Part shown: positions 24,802-34,301 of the stretch, in pieces
Position numbering within the stretch: the stretch's first letter is position 1
How the letters are laid out: each line of letters opens with the position of its first letter
Program-made: the position numbers and the translations under genes
Notes under the pieces: generated by a model
The model's database searches: none
Seen by the model: the letters and a program-made list of their open reading frames with translations, nothing else
What the model was told of the DNA's origin: nothing
Assembly (NCBI GenBank): GCA_016342285.1
Contig: JAEINQ010000030.1
Coordinates: forward strand, 1-64,000
From: Desulfobacterales bacterium
GTDB taxonomy: Bacteria; Desulfobacterota; Desulfobacteria; Desulfobacterales; JAEINQ01
Length of the DNA stretch: 64,000 bases
Direction: 5' to 3'

Positions 24802-25896
24802 ATGTCCAGGGGACTCAATATCGCCATCAACACCGGCGGCGGCGATGCGCCGGGCCTCAACGCCGTCATCGAGGCGGTGGTCATGGCGGCCCACAACCGA
24901 AACTGGGATGTTTACGGCATCAAGAGCGGCTACACAGGCCTGATCGATACTGACGAGATCGTCCGCCTGACCCCGGACCGGGTCCGTCGCATCTCCAGCA
25001 CCGGCGGCACCATTCTCGGCACCACCAACAAGGGCAATCCCTTTGAAATGCCGGTGACCAACGCTGCCGGCGAAGTGGAGATCCGTGACGTTTCCGACCG
25101 CGTGGTGGAAAATTTCAAGCGTCTGCGGTTCGACTGCCTGGTCGCCGTTGGCGGCGACGGCTCCCTGGAAATCGCTTACCGTTTTTTCCAGAAAGGAATC
25201 CCGGTGATCGGCGTGCCCAAAACCATCGACAACGACATGGGCGGCACGGTCATCACCTTCGGCTTTGACACGGCGGTCAGCACGGCCACCGAGGCCATCG
25301 ACCGGATCCACTCCACGGCCCGCAGCCACGAACGGGTGATCGTGGTGGAGGTTATGGGCCGCCACGCCGGCTGGATCGCCCTGAACTCCGGCATTTCCGG
25401 TGCGGCCCACGTCATCTTGATCCCCGAGATCCCCTTTGATATTGAAAAAGTCTGCGACCATATTATGGCCGAAGAGCTTCACGGGGAGCGCTATGCAGTG
25501 GTGGTGACGGCCGAAGGGGCCGTACCGGCAGGCGGCGGCCAGATCGACCGGGGCGCGGGCGAGGTCGGCCGCCAGGACGTGCTGCTGGGCGGTGTCGGAC
25601 AGTACGTGGCCGAGGAAATCGCCAAGCGAACCGGAAAAGACGCCCGATCCCTGGTGCTGGGGCACCTCCAGCGCGGGGGATCGCCCACGACCTTCGACCG
25701 CCTGCTGGCCCTTCGCTTCGGGGCTGCCGCGGTACGTCTCATCGAAAAAGGCAAGTTCGGCTCCATGGTGGGCCTGGACCCGCCCAAAATCAAGGCGGTG
25801 CCCCTGGAGCAGGTCATCGGCAGCATTCGAAACGTCCCCCTAGACAGCGACACCATCGCCACCGCCCGGGACATCGGCATCTGTTTCGGCGACTGA
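24802..25896 (+). CDS. pfkA: 6-phosphofructokinase (PfkA superfamily)
   Basis: The 364-residue enzyme phosphorylates fructose 6-phosphate. Motifs are GGGDAPGLN at the start, GGTILGTTNKGNPF, VAVGGDGSLEIA, GVPKTIDNDMGGT and EVMGRHAGWIAL. The phospho-donor positions read glycine in GGDGS and lysine in PKTIDND. The G/K combination belongs to the mixed group, usually ATP-dependent, whereas pyrophosphate enzymes have GGDD; this is knowledge of the family, and the donor is not proven here. AGGAGGTGG lies just before the ATG at 24802. No operon partner: the next gene follows after a repeat-filled gap. Confidence 0.92.
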   Translation: MSRGLNIAINTGGGDAPGLNAVIEAVVMAAHNRNWDVYGIKSGYTGLIDTDEIVRLTPDRVRRISSTGGTILGTTNKGNPFEMPVTNAAGEVEIRDVSDRVVENFKRLRFDCLVAVGGDGSLEIAYRFFQKGIPVIGVPKTIDNDMGGTVITFGFDTAVSTATEAIDRIHSTARSHERVIVVEVMGRHAGWIALNSGISGAAHVILIPEIPFDIEKVCDHIMAEELHGERYAVVVTAEGAVPAGGGQIDRGAGEVGRQDVLLGGVGQYVAEEIAKRTGKDARSLVLGHLQRGGSPTTFDRLLALRFGAAAVRLIEKGKFGSMVGLDPPKIKAVPLEQVIGSIRNVPLDSDTIATARDIGICFGD

Positions 25897-25910
25897 GCCG
25901 GGTACGGGGC

Positions 25911-26126
25911 ATTGGGTTGTCCCGGAAGGGGCCGGGTTATCGCCCCCCATATCAGTGTGGGGTGCCTAAAGTGAACTAAAGTGACTAAAGTTGAGGAGTC
26001 GCTACGCTCCACCGGTTTTTAATAATAGGAAGAATTCTTTAACTTTAGTCACTGGCAATGTGTCTCGGCATAGCCAACAGACACTGACCACACCCACATC
26101 ATGTGGATTCCGACTGCGTATTGAAA
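25911..26126. repeat. Dispersed intergenic element, copy A
   Basis: Shares tgtccc(g)gaaggggc.gggttat, ccccatatcagtgtgg, gtgtctcgg.atagccaa and gtggattc with copy C (60011), and gtcgctacgctcc.ccggttttt with copy B (57227). It contains a perfect 13-bp inverted pair, agtgactaaagtt (25980-25992) and aactttagtcact (26041-26053). It ends 15 bases before the hydroxypyruvate reductase start, so it contributes the leader of that gene. Confidence 0.65.
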
Positions 26127-26141
26127 AGGAGAAACCGTCCC

Positions 26142-27287
26142 ATGGCAGAACCGAACTGGCGGGTTCACAACCCCTCCGGGAAACGCCGCGTCATCATCAC
26201 CAAGGAGCTGCCCGGAGGCCGATGGCTGGACATTCTGACCACGGCCGACTGCCGGGTGGAGATCTGCACCACCACCGATGTGCTCACCGTTGAAGCAATT
26301 CGGACGGCCATGGGCGACCGGTGCCACGGGGCCATCGGGCAGTTGACGGAACCCTGGGGAGAAGAACTCTTTTCAGCCCTTGCGGCCGCCGGAGGAAAAG
26401 CCTACAGCAACTATGCCGTGGGATTCAACAACATCGACCTTGATGCCGCCACCCGCTGCGGCATCCCCGTGGGCAACACCCCCGGTGTACTCACCGAAAC
26501 CACGGCGGAAATGGCCGTGGCCCTGACCTTTGCCGCAGCCCGGCGCGTCTGCGAATCCGAACGGTTCTTAAGGGCGGGGAAATACAAGGGGTGGCTCCCC
26601 ACCCTTTTTCAGGGAGAACTGCTGTGGCGAAAAACCCTGGGGATTATCGGCGCCGGACGCATCGGTGCGGCCTACGCCCGCATGATGGTGGAAGGCCACA
26701 AAATGGATCTTGTCTACTACGACCTCTACCCCAACCCGGACCTCGAATCGTACATGGCCGATTACAGCACCTTTCTGACCGCCCGGGGAGAAGCCCCGGT
26801 GACCTGCAAGCGAACCGAAACCGTAGAAGAACTGATGGCTGCCGCCGACTGCATCAGCCTGCACACGGTGCTCGATCCGGCCACCCGCCATCTGATCAAT
26901 GCCCAGCGACTGGCCCTGATGAAAAAAACCGCCATCCTGGTAAACACGGCCCGGGGACCGATCATCGACGAGGCAGCCCTGGTGGCCCATTGCCGTACCC
27001 ATCCCGACTTCAAGACAGCCCTGGACGTTTTCGAAGACGAACCGGCTCTGGCACCGGGCCTGGCCGACCTGGACAACGCCGTGATCGTGCCCCACATCGC
27101 CTCGGCCACGGCATGGACCCGTCAAGGCATGGCGATCCTGGCCGCCACCAATGTGGCCGCCATTTTATCGGGCCATCCGGTCTGGCCGGAAGCCGACATC
27201 GCACCCTTTCTTGCACCCGACCCGCCCGCCGCGGCACCGAGCATTCTGAATGCCAAAGAGTTGGGCTTGTCACACTTGGATTTGTAA
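26142..27287 (+). CDS. Hydroxypyruvate reductase, plant peroxisomal (HPR1) type
   Basis: The 381-residue D-2-hydroxyacid dehydrogenase reduces hydroxypyruvate (or glyoxylate) with NAD(P)H. The Rossmann motif is GIIGAGRIGAAYARMM; catalytic residues are the arginine in NTARGPIIDEAAL, the glutamate in FEDEP and the histidine in PHIASATAWTR. The start HNPSGKRRVIITKELPGGRW and the segments GQLTEPWGE, GNTPGVLTETTAE and YKGWLPTLF follow plant HPR1 closely over the full length, from memory of that protein. AAAGGAGAAACC precedes the ATG at 26142. A role in serine or glycolate metabolism is likely. The gene stands alone. Confidence 0.9.
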   Translation: MAEPNWRVHNPSGKRRVIITKELPGGRWLDILTTADCRVEICTTTDVLTVEAIRTAMGDRCHGAIGQLTEPWGEELFSALAAAGGKAYSNYAVGFNNIDLDAATRCGIPVGNTPGVLTETTAEMAVALTFAAARRVCESERFLRAGKYKGWLPTLFQGELLWRKTLGIIGAGRIGAAYARMMVEGHKMDLVYYDLYPNPDLESYMADYSTFLTARGEAPVTCKRTETVEELMAAADCISLHTVLDPATRHLINAQRLALMKKTAILVNTARGPIIDEAALVAHCRTHPDFKTALDVFEDEPALAPGLADLDNAVIVPHIASATAWTRQGMAILAATNVAAILSGHPVWPEADIAPFLAPDPPAAAPSILNAKELGLSHLDL

Positions 27288-27378
27288 TCGAATTTTACAC
27301 AAAAAGAGAAGGCCGCCGGCCTCTTCTTCGAATCATCAATTTGGCATATGCCAAACCGATCATGACTGCCTGCAAGTA

Positions 27379-29337
27379 TTACTTCCCCAATTCCCTTTTG
27401 ACAGCCAACCCGAGTCTTTCCAAGGTCAACGGCTTTTTTAAATATTCGCCGGCCCCCAATTTTTGGGTCCCCTTCACCTTGTCGGTTTCAGCGAATCCAC
27501 TGACTATGAGCGCTTTTTGGCTAGGGTGAATCTTTACTATTCTCTCATAAGTCTCGTGACAATTTATTCCGGGGTCCATGATCATATCAAGCAGCAATAA
27601 ATCCACAAAATTTTCCTTTAAATATTCAACCGCTTCCTCTCCACTGGACACGGCTTTCGAAATATAGCCAAGTCTATTCAATATCCTGCTGGATATCTCT
27701 CGTTGATTTTTCTCGTCATCAATGACCAGGATTGTCTCTCCACGCCCCATCAAGTCATCAATGGGTTGGAACAAACCTTCATCCAACATTTCATCTCTGG
27801 TAATCTGAAAATACGACTCAATTGTTGTGCCATTCTTATCACTGGTCACATCGATGTAACCCCGATGGTCCTGCACAACGTTCCATACCACTGCCAGACC
27901 CAAGCCCGTACCGCTGAGGCCCATTATCTTCTTCGTATAAAATGGCTCGAATATCCGCGATAGATCATCCGGCGATATGCCGGAACCATCGTCCGATACG
28001 GCAAGAACGGCATATTCACCGATGGTCACATCATCGTAACCCGCTATAGGTTTATCGATATATCGGTTCATGGTTGATATGGTCACATTGCCACCACTGT
28101 CAACCGCTTCCGCCGCGTTTATGACCAGGTTCATCACCACCTTCCTGACATGAACATGAGACCCGATTATATTCAGCAACTCCGTATCTAAGTCCGTCTT
28201 GAAGGTTACGGAAGAATGCAGCTGTTCAAGCTTTCTAAACTCCGGTGAATTTAGATAATTACGTATCAGGTTGTTTAAATTCACCGGTTCTTTTGTGGTG
28301 GCCACACCTCTGGCAATGGTCAACAGATCCTGGATAACGGCGGCCGCCCTGTATCCGGAGTCCTTTATGGTGGAAAGCGGTTCTCTGAGATTGCTGTCTG
28401 GTGGCAAATCCATTAAAAGCAATTCTGGATAACTGACAATGCCTGACAGGATGTTATTGAGGTCGTGAGCGACACCGCCTGCCAAAAGCCCCAATGATTC
28501 CATCTTCTTTGACCTGACAAGCTTGTCTTCGCTCGCTCTAAGCGCTTCCTCCATCCGCTTGCGGTCCTTAATTTCGGCTTCTAATTTTTTGTTGGTTTTG
28601 ACAAGATCGGCTGTTCTTTCCTCAACTCTCATTTCTAATTCTTGATGGGCTTCCTCTAAAACTTGACCGGCCAGCGCTAATTTTCTGTTACTGTTTTCAA
28701 GTTCCGTATTTTTTTCGCGCAATTTTCTCCTGCTTTTTCTCAGCAACGCCCCGATGTAAGCCGAAACGAGTGCCACAATTTGAAGATAGACGGCAACCGT
28801 AATAACAATTGTTGCCTGGTAGTGTCCTGGCAAAAATAGGTTCGGGATAGGATCTTGACACGGAAGGATTCCCACATATTCCATCGAAACCATCAAAACC
28901 GCCACAACCCCACAAAAAGTGGCGACAATAAAGGGGGTCTTTTTCTGTCCTACGATTCCGATATAGTTGATTAACACGACATAGATGGGGCTCATCCAAA
29001 AGGCTCGGATACCACCCAAAAAATAGATTATTGCCGTGTAGGCAATGACTTCTATTAAATTTGTAACAAGAGAGAATAAATTTGATGCGCGGTTACTTTT
29101 TGGCCGCCTTAAAATCCATAATATTACCGGATTCATAAGGATCAAAAAGAGCACTGAAGCACTGATGCCGGCAATGTTGTTGTATTTGATAAGTTGGAGC
29201 CGATAGGCACCAAAAGCGAATGCCCACATGAACAGACTTGCCCCGGTTCGTAACCAGGCCCCATAATAATGGTTCCGGTATAGTCTTTCAACAAAATCTA
29301 CCTGACGTTCCATTCCACCTTGACTGTCCATTTCCAT
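27379..29337 (-). CDS. Membrane-bound hybrid histidine kinase with receiver
   Basis: The 652-residue protein starts with about six transmembrane segments (residues about 30-200, for example LFMWAFAFGAYRL, VLFLILMNPVILWIL and ATIVITVAVYLQIVALVSAYIGALL). A long coiled coil follows (about 205-270). H291 in GGVAHDLNNIL is the phosphoacceptor; the ATPase region has [19 protein letters not shown] and GTGLGLAVVW; D584 in LLLLDMIMDPG is in a C-terminal receiver. There are no PAS domains, so the membrane part is probably the sensor. The ATG at 29337 has GAGGA seven bases upstream. It is a single-gene unit; upstream, 29338-29520 is non-coding. Confidence 0.9.
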   Translation of the reverse strand: MEMDSQGGMERQVDFVERLYRNHYYGAWLRTGASLFMWAFAFGAYRLQLIKYNNIAGISASVLFLILMNPVILWILRRPKSNRASNLFSLVTNLIEVIAYTAIIYFLGGIRAFWMSPIYVVLINYIGIVGQKKTPFIVATFCGVVAVLMVSMEYVGILPCQDPIPNLFLPGHYQATIVITVAVYLQIVALVSAYIGALLRKSRRKLREKNTELENSNRKLALAGQVLEEAHQELEMRVEERTADLVKTNKKLEAEIKDRKRMEEALRASEDKLVRSKKMESLGLLAGGVAHDLNNILSGIVSYPELLLMDLPPDSNLREPLSTIKDSGYRAAAVIQDLLTIARGVATTKEPVNLNNLIRNYLNSPEFRKLEQLHSSVTFKTDLDTELLNIIGSHVHVRKVVMNLVINAAEAVDSGGNVTISTMNRYIDKPIAGYDDVTIGEYAVLAVSDDGSGISPDDLSRIFEPFYTKKIMGLSGTGLGLAVVWNVVQDHRGYIDVTSDKNGTTIESYFQITRDEMLDEGLFQPIDDLMGRGETILVIDDEKNQREISSRILNRLGYISKAVSSGEEAVEYLKENFVDLLLLDMIMDPGINCHETYERIVKIHPSQKALIVSGFAETDKVKGTQKLGAGEYLKKPLTLERLGLAVKRELGK

Positions 29338-29520
29338 CTGAAATCCTCGCACTGTAAGCGTTTACAGGGCGCCGTAGATGCGAGACGCCGGGCATGCAGA
29401 CGTACTATAGCGTACTTCAAATGCCCGGGAACAAAGTCACGCCCAGGCGTGATGCCCTGTGAACGATCTTCTTTTTCCGACAATGCCTTTGCTTCCCCAA
29501 CAAATCAAGGCCGGACCGAA

Positions 29521-32500
29521 TCAGGGATCACGGCTGGCGCCATCCAGCACCCTGCGGACCGTTTCGGCCAGGTTCGAACCCAGCACCGGCTTTGGGATAA
29601 AGTCTTGAATCCCTATCTCCCGGGCCTTTTCATCGGTCATGTTTCTGCTGTAACCGGTGCTCAGAATCACCGGGATATCGGGCCTGATCCGTATCAATTC
29701 GGCGGCCAGCTTGTCTCCGGTCATTTTCGGCATGGTCATGTCGGTGATCACCAGATCGAATGTCCACGGCGACTGCCTGAATGCCGCCAGGGCCTCGGGG
29801 CTGCCGCTGCAAGGGGTAACCGTGTAACCGAGCTTTTCCAGCATCTGCTGTTCGACTTCAATCAGGATCGGTTCGTCGTCCACCAGCAGGATGTGTTCGC
29901 ATCCTCCGGGCAGGTTCGACGCCTCTTTCCCCTCCTTGGCCCGTTCCTGTTTGATTGCGGGTATATAGACGTTGAAGCTGGCGCCGTTCCCCAATTCACT
30001 GTAAGCGTAGACAGCACCATGGTAACTCTGCAAAATCCCATGAACCACCGACAGACCCAGGCCGGTGCCCTTGCCCTTTTCCTTGGTGGTGAAGTAGGGG
30101 TTGTAGATGTTTCCCAAAACCTCAGGGGCAATACCCGGTCCGGTATCCTGGACAAGGAGCTTGACGTAGTCGCCCGGCATCAACCCGGGATGGAGCCGGA
30201 TATCCCGGGAGGTCAGATGAACCTGTGACAGGCCGACTTTCAACCGGCCGCCTTCTCCTTCCATGGCGTGTGCGGCGTTGGTGCACAGGTTCATGACGAT
30301 CTGATGGATTTGGGTCGGATCGGCCATCACATTGTCAAGATCCTCATCGATTTCCTGGGTGATTTCAACGGTGGTCGGAAGAGACGAGCGCAGCATTTTG
30401 ATCGCCTCCTTGACCAGGGGGCCGACCTGCAGCGGTTTAAGCTGGCGTTCTTCCTGGCGGCTGAAGGTCAGGATCTGGCGGACCAGGTCGCCGGCTCGCA
30501 TGCCGGCCGCAAGAATCTGCCTCAGGTTGCGGTGAAGCGGGGTCCCGGCTGTTTCATCGGCCAGGGCCAGCTCCGCGTAGCCGATCACCGCCGAGAGAAT
30601 GTTGTTGAAGTCATGGGCGATGCCGCCGGCCAAGGTGCCGATGGCTTCCATCTTCTGGGCCTGCTGCAGGGCCTTTTCCAGCCGATTGGCCTCCTTGGCC
30701 ATGGCGACACGATCGGTGATGTCCATGACAAAGGAAATGGAAAAGCCCTCATTTCGGTATTCCATAAAATTGATCAGAATTTCCACCGGAAAGACGCTCC
30801 CGTCTTTCCGCCGGTGCGTGGTCTCGATGACGACGGCCCCGCTATCCCGCACGTTTTTCCTGTGGGCTGCCCACGCTTCTTTGTGAAACCCGGGATCAAT
30901 GTCAAAAATGGTCATCTGGCAAAGGTCTTCGCGGCTGTAGCCGAGACTCTTGCAGGCCTGATCGTTGACCGTGAGAATCCGGGCGTCCGGTCCTGTCCGG
31001 AAAATACCGAAAGAAGCCCTGTCGAAACAAAACTGGGTCAGGCGCAGGGCCTCTTCCATCCGCCGCCGCTGGGTGATATCCGTCAGCACGCCATTAAAGA
31101 CGACCTCATCCTCAGACCGGTGGGAAGCGGAGTCGCCGGCGAACCAGATCATTTCGCCGTCGGGCTTGATGAACCGCCCCTCGTAATGCCAGGGCGCGAC
31201 CCTATCCACGGCCTCTGACACGGAGGCCTGAAAGGCTTCTTTTTCAGAGTCCGGAATGCATTTGGCGAATTCGGCGAAAAAGGCCTCCGGGGGTGCTTCG
31301 ATACCGAAGAGGGCCACTGCCTTTTCGCCGATGAATGTATTGGTATAGCGATGATCGGCCGTTGCCCGAAACTGGTAGACCACGCCGGGGATGTTGCTAG
31401 TAACATGTTTGAGCAACCGCTCGCTTTCACGGATCTGCTGTTCCCGGGCATAGGCCTCAGTGACATCCCGGAACACCAGGACCACGCCGATGATTTGGTC
31501 GTCGGTATTGCGGATGGGCGCACCGCTGTCGGCGATCTGGTACTCACTGCCGTCTTTGGCCAACAGCACGGCATGGTTGGCCAGGCCCACAGTCCGGCCT
31601 TCGGCCAGCACCCTGTCGGCCGGGCTGTCGACCTTTTGGCGGGTATGGGCATTGACGATAACAAAAACCTTGTCCAGGGCCTCTCCGAATGCATCGGCAC
31701 GATTCCAGCCGGTCAGCCCCTCGGCCGCCTTGTTCATGCGAACAATCTTTCCCTCTTCGTCGGTGGAGATCACCGCATCGCCGATGGAGTTGAGGGTGAC
31801 CCTCAGGTTGCTTTCACTCGCCGTCAGATCCTGCTGGGTCTCATTCAAGTCGTGAACGAACCGGATGATGTCCCGGGCCAGCAAGGAACCCAAAACGAAC
31901 AGGCCGACCACAAGGCCCAGGATCAGGCCCCAGTTCAGCCACCGGTTCAGACGGCTGGCGCGTAATGTATCGGCGACGATCCGGTCCGAAAGGGCACGGC
32001 TGGCGGCGACCAGTATTTCGCCGGTATCATTCAAACGCTGCTCGAGCTGCACCAGGACCGAAAAATTTTCAATGATCGCCCCTTCGTGGACGACCAGATC
32101 GGCCAGGTTTTTGTCCAGGGCCTTGATCACGGGTTGAATCTTCGGCTCGTTGCCCATCAGCACGTTCAAGAACCGCAACTGGGCCTTGTGCTTGGCCAGG
32201 GCATCAATCAAATCCTGTTTTTGGTGCCGATACGCATCAAGGTCCGAACTCAACAAAAGTTCAAGCAGAATCAACTGCTGCTTGATATGCAGGGCCACCA
32301 GGTCGTAGGCCGTGTCCTTGATCCTGGACTTGAACGGATCAATGGCGTCGCCGTGATAGGTCCGCAGGCCCTCTTCTTTCCGATAGGGGCGTATGATCTG
32401 TTCCTCGACCTGGTTTGAAAATGAGATGCCGATCCCCTGCAGGACTTCCTTCTGGGCCTTGAGGCTCACCGCCGGTCCGTTCAACATTCTCAAGACGCCA

Positions 32501-32823
32501 TGATATCCCTCCAGACTGATTTTCAGGGCCGCCATTTCCGCCTGCCAGTCACCTGGCGTTTTGGCCGATGCTGCCAGGTCACCGCGGATCGACGCCATGG
32601 TCCGGTTGATCCGCTGCCAGTTCCCCGGATCGGCGTTTCGAATGAATCCCCTGCCCAGGAGCCGAAGATGTTCCACACGCACCACGGTTTGCTGAATCCG
32701 CGAGAGAAACGCCTGGTTGTTGTGGTCTTTTTCGATAAAATACCGGCTGATGAAAAAACTCATCAGGCAGGCACCCACCCCCAGAAGGACGATCAGGACG
32801 ACTTTTTTATTGGCACTCATCAT
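29521..32823 (-). CDS. Hybrid histidine kinase with periplasmic helical sensor, three PAS domains and receiver
   Basis: The 1100-residue protein has a transmembrane helix at about 8-26, a long mostly helical periplasmic region (about 27-295), and a second helix LNWGLILGLVVGLFVLGSLLA. PAS domains follow at about 340-455, 465-590 and 595-715 (NLRVTLNSIGDAVISTDEEG; NIPGVVYQFRAT; DRASFGIFRTGPDARIL). H737 in GGIAHDFNNILS, NLCTNAAHAM, DTGPGIAP and GTGLGLSVVHG form the kinase; D1028 in VITDMTMPKMTG the receiver. The start is ATG 32823 or 32820, with only a weak ribosome site. A periplasmic binding protein gene lies 57 bases upstream on the same strand, which suggests that it delivers the ligand signal. 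Confidence 0.92.
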   Translation of the reverse strand: MMSANKKVVLIVLLGVGACLMSFFISRYFIEKDHNNQAFLSRIQQTVVRVEHLRLLGRGFIRNADPGNWQRINRTMASIRGDLAASAKTPGDWQAEMAALKISLEGYHGVLRMLNGPAVSLKAQKEVLQGIGISFSNQVEEQIIRPYRKEEGLRTYHGDAIDPFKSRIKDTAYDLVALHIKQQLILLELLLSSDLDAYRHQKQDLIDALAKHKAQLRFLNVLMGNEPKIQPVIKALDKNLADLVVHEGAIIENFSVLVQLEQRLNDTGEILVAASRALSDRIVADTLRASRLNRWLNWGLILGLVVGLFVLGSLLARDIIRFVHDLNETQQDLTASESNLRVTLNSIGDAVISTDEEGKIVRMNKAAEGLTGWNRADAFGEALDKVFVIVNAHTRQKVDSPADRVLAEGRTVGLANHAVLLAKDGSEYQIADSGAPIRNTDDQIIGVVLVFRDVTEAYAREQQIRESERLLKHVTSNIPGVVYQFRATADHRYTNTFIGEKAVALFGIEAPPEAFFAEFAKCIPDSEKEAFQASVSEAVDRVAPWHYEGRFIKPDGEMIWFAGDSASHRSEDEVVFNGVLTDITQRRRMEEALRLTQFCFDRASFGIFRTGPDARILTVNDQACKSLGYSREDLCQMTIFDIDPGFHKEAWAAHRKNVRDSGAVVIETTHRRKDGSVFPVEILINFMEYRNEGFSISFVMDITDRVAMAKEANRLEKALQQAQKMEAIGTLAGGIAHDFNNILSAVIGYAELALADETAGTPLHRNLRQILAAGMRAGDLVRQILTFSRQEERQLKPLQVGPLVKEAIKMLRSSLPTTVEITQEIDEDLDNVMADPTQIHQIVMNLCTNAAHAMEGEGGRLKVGLSQVHLTSRDIRLHPGLMPGDYVKLLVQDTGPGIAPEVLGNIYNPYFTTKEKGKGTGLGLSVVHGILQSYHGAVYAYSELGNGASFNVYIPAIKQERAKEGKEASNLPGGCEHILLVDDEPILIEVEQQMLEKLGYTVTPCSGSPEALAAFRQSPWTFDLVITDMTMPKMTGDKLAAELIRIRPDIPVILSTGYSRNMTDEKAREIGIQDFIPKPVLGSNLAETVRRVLDGASRDP

Positions 32824-32880
32824 TGACCCATTGGATGGTTGCGGTTGTTTCGGCAGACGGAAACCGCGTCTCCACCCGAA

Positions 32881-34110
32881 CTATGGCCCGTTGCCCTTGC
32901 GCCTGGAAAGCACCTCGCTTTCAGGCAGCCACGTCTTGGCGGCCGGAATTTCGATTACCAATTCCATAATGGCAAAGGGGTATTGGGGACGATACACCAG
33001 ACGCCCGAAAAAGGCCGGGCAGTCTAGTTGCCCGTCGACAGCCCGGATAAAACGGTCCCCCCGCAGCCCGGAAAACGACATCCCTTTTAGGGCTTCGGCC
33101 ACCACGGCGGGTTCTGCCGACGACGCATTCTCCACGGCCTGGCGCCAGGCCAGCAGGGAGTCATAGCAGCAGAGGGTAAATCCCAGAGGATACGCCCCGG
33201 AAATGCGGTGGAATTTCTCGGTGAATGCCTTGGTCATGGGAAACTTGTCCTTCAAAAAGTTGAACGGTCCGCGAGACAGGGTCCATATCCCTTCCGGAAT
33301 CAGGCGTCCGTCTTTTCCCTCAATCAGGGAAAACCCGCCAAAGACCGCCATTTGCCCAAAAAGACCGGTCGGTTTGGCCTGCATAATGAAATGCCGAACG
33401 TCTTCTCCCCATGAGGCAACCACCAGGGCGTCCGGCTTGGCGTCAATGATCTGCTGGACAATACCGGCAAAATCCCGGGTGCCCAGGGGGTGCCAGGCCT
33501 CAACAGCCCAGTCGATGGCCGCGCCGAGTTCATCGAAATTCTGTTTGAAATAGCGCAGCACCTCGTGTCCCCAGACGTAATCCGGTCCGAGCCACGCGAA
33601 ACGCTGCCAGGGCATCAGTGTGGCAAAGAAGCTGAACCCTTTGGACTCCATCCAGGTATTGGGTGCGAAAAGAAAGACGAACGGATGGCCATGTTCCACC
33701 ACCACCGACTGGGAGTTGCCGATGGAAACCAGGTAGGGGATTTCCAGTACCCGGCATGCCTCCGAGGCCTTAAACACACAGGAACTCGACGCGCCGCCGA
33801 AGATGGCCACGACCTTTTCTTTGGCCGCCAGCGCCCGCACATGGTCCTCATGCCGTTGGGGATCGTTGCCACCGTCCCGTTTGTGCAACACGACGGGCCG
33901 CCCCAGCAATCCGCCATCGGCATTGAACTGATCGACCGCCATTTTCGCCGCCACAAAGGCATTGCGGGTGTACGCCCTGGAGACATCGGAAAAGTCGCCC
34001 ACAAAGCCGATGGCAATGGGCGCAGGCTTGGCATGCCCCATGGTGTTCACCCCAAAAATAGCGATGATCACGGGAAATGAAATGCGAAGAATGACCCAAC
34101 CAAGTCTCAT
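32881..34110 (-). CDS. Branched-chain amino acid/amide-type ABC substrate-binding protein, without transporter genes
   Basis: The 409-residue protein has an N-terminal signal (RISFPVIIAIFGVNTMGHA) and then the type I periplasmic binding fold of the LivK/AmiC group: IAIGFVGDFSDVSRAYTRNAFVAAKMAVDQFNADGGLLGRPVVL-like strand and helix order, FGGASSSCVFKAS, and ALVVASWGEDVRHF. GGGAGGTTCC lies before the ATG at 34110. No permease or ATPase gene is near. The next gene on the same strand is a hybrid kinase with a large periplasmic domain, so the protein probably works as an extracytoplasmic sensor subunit; this is inference. Confidence 0.88.
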   Translation of the reverse strand: MRLGWVILRISFPVIIAIFGVNTMGHAKPAPIAIGFVGDFSDVSRAYTRNAFVAAKMAVDQFNADGGLLGRPVVLHKRDGGNDPQRHEDHVRALAAKEKVVAIFGGASSSCVFKASEACRVLEIPYLVSIGNSQSVVVEHGHPFVFLFAPNTWMESKGFSFFATLMPWQRFAWLGPDYVWGHEVLRYFKQNFDELGAAIDWAVEAWHPLGTRDFAGIVQQIIDAKPDALVVASWGEDVRHFIMQAKPTGLFGQMAVFGGFSLIEGKDGRLIPEGIWTLSRGPFNFLKDKFPMTKAFTEKFHRISGAYPLGFTLCCYDSLLAWRQAVENASSAEPAVVAEALKGMSFSGLRGDRFIRAVDGQLDCPAFFGRLVYRPQYPFAIMELVIEIPAAKTWLPESEVLSRRKGNGP

Positions 34111-34301
34111 TGGAACCTCCCTCTATTGAATATCGCCCAAAAACCATACTAGTTGAACCGTTACAGGGAATAAGCCCTTCGGAACAATTTTCTGAAAACC
34201 GCTGTAATGGTGAAAAGATACAATGGGTTGATGGGAAAACACAACCTCGGCAAGTTAAGCCGTGCTAAAGTCAATGGCGAAAATGCCGTTATATAGATGT
34301 A

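Noticed and set aside
24664..25665. 333-codon minus-strand open frame opposite phosphofructokinase
   Set aside because: The plus-strand product has all PfkA motifs; the antisense frame has none.
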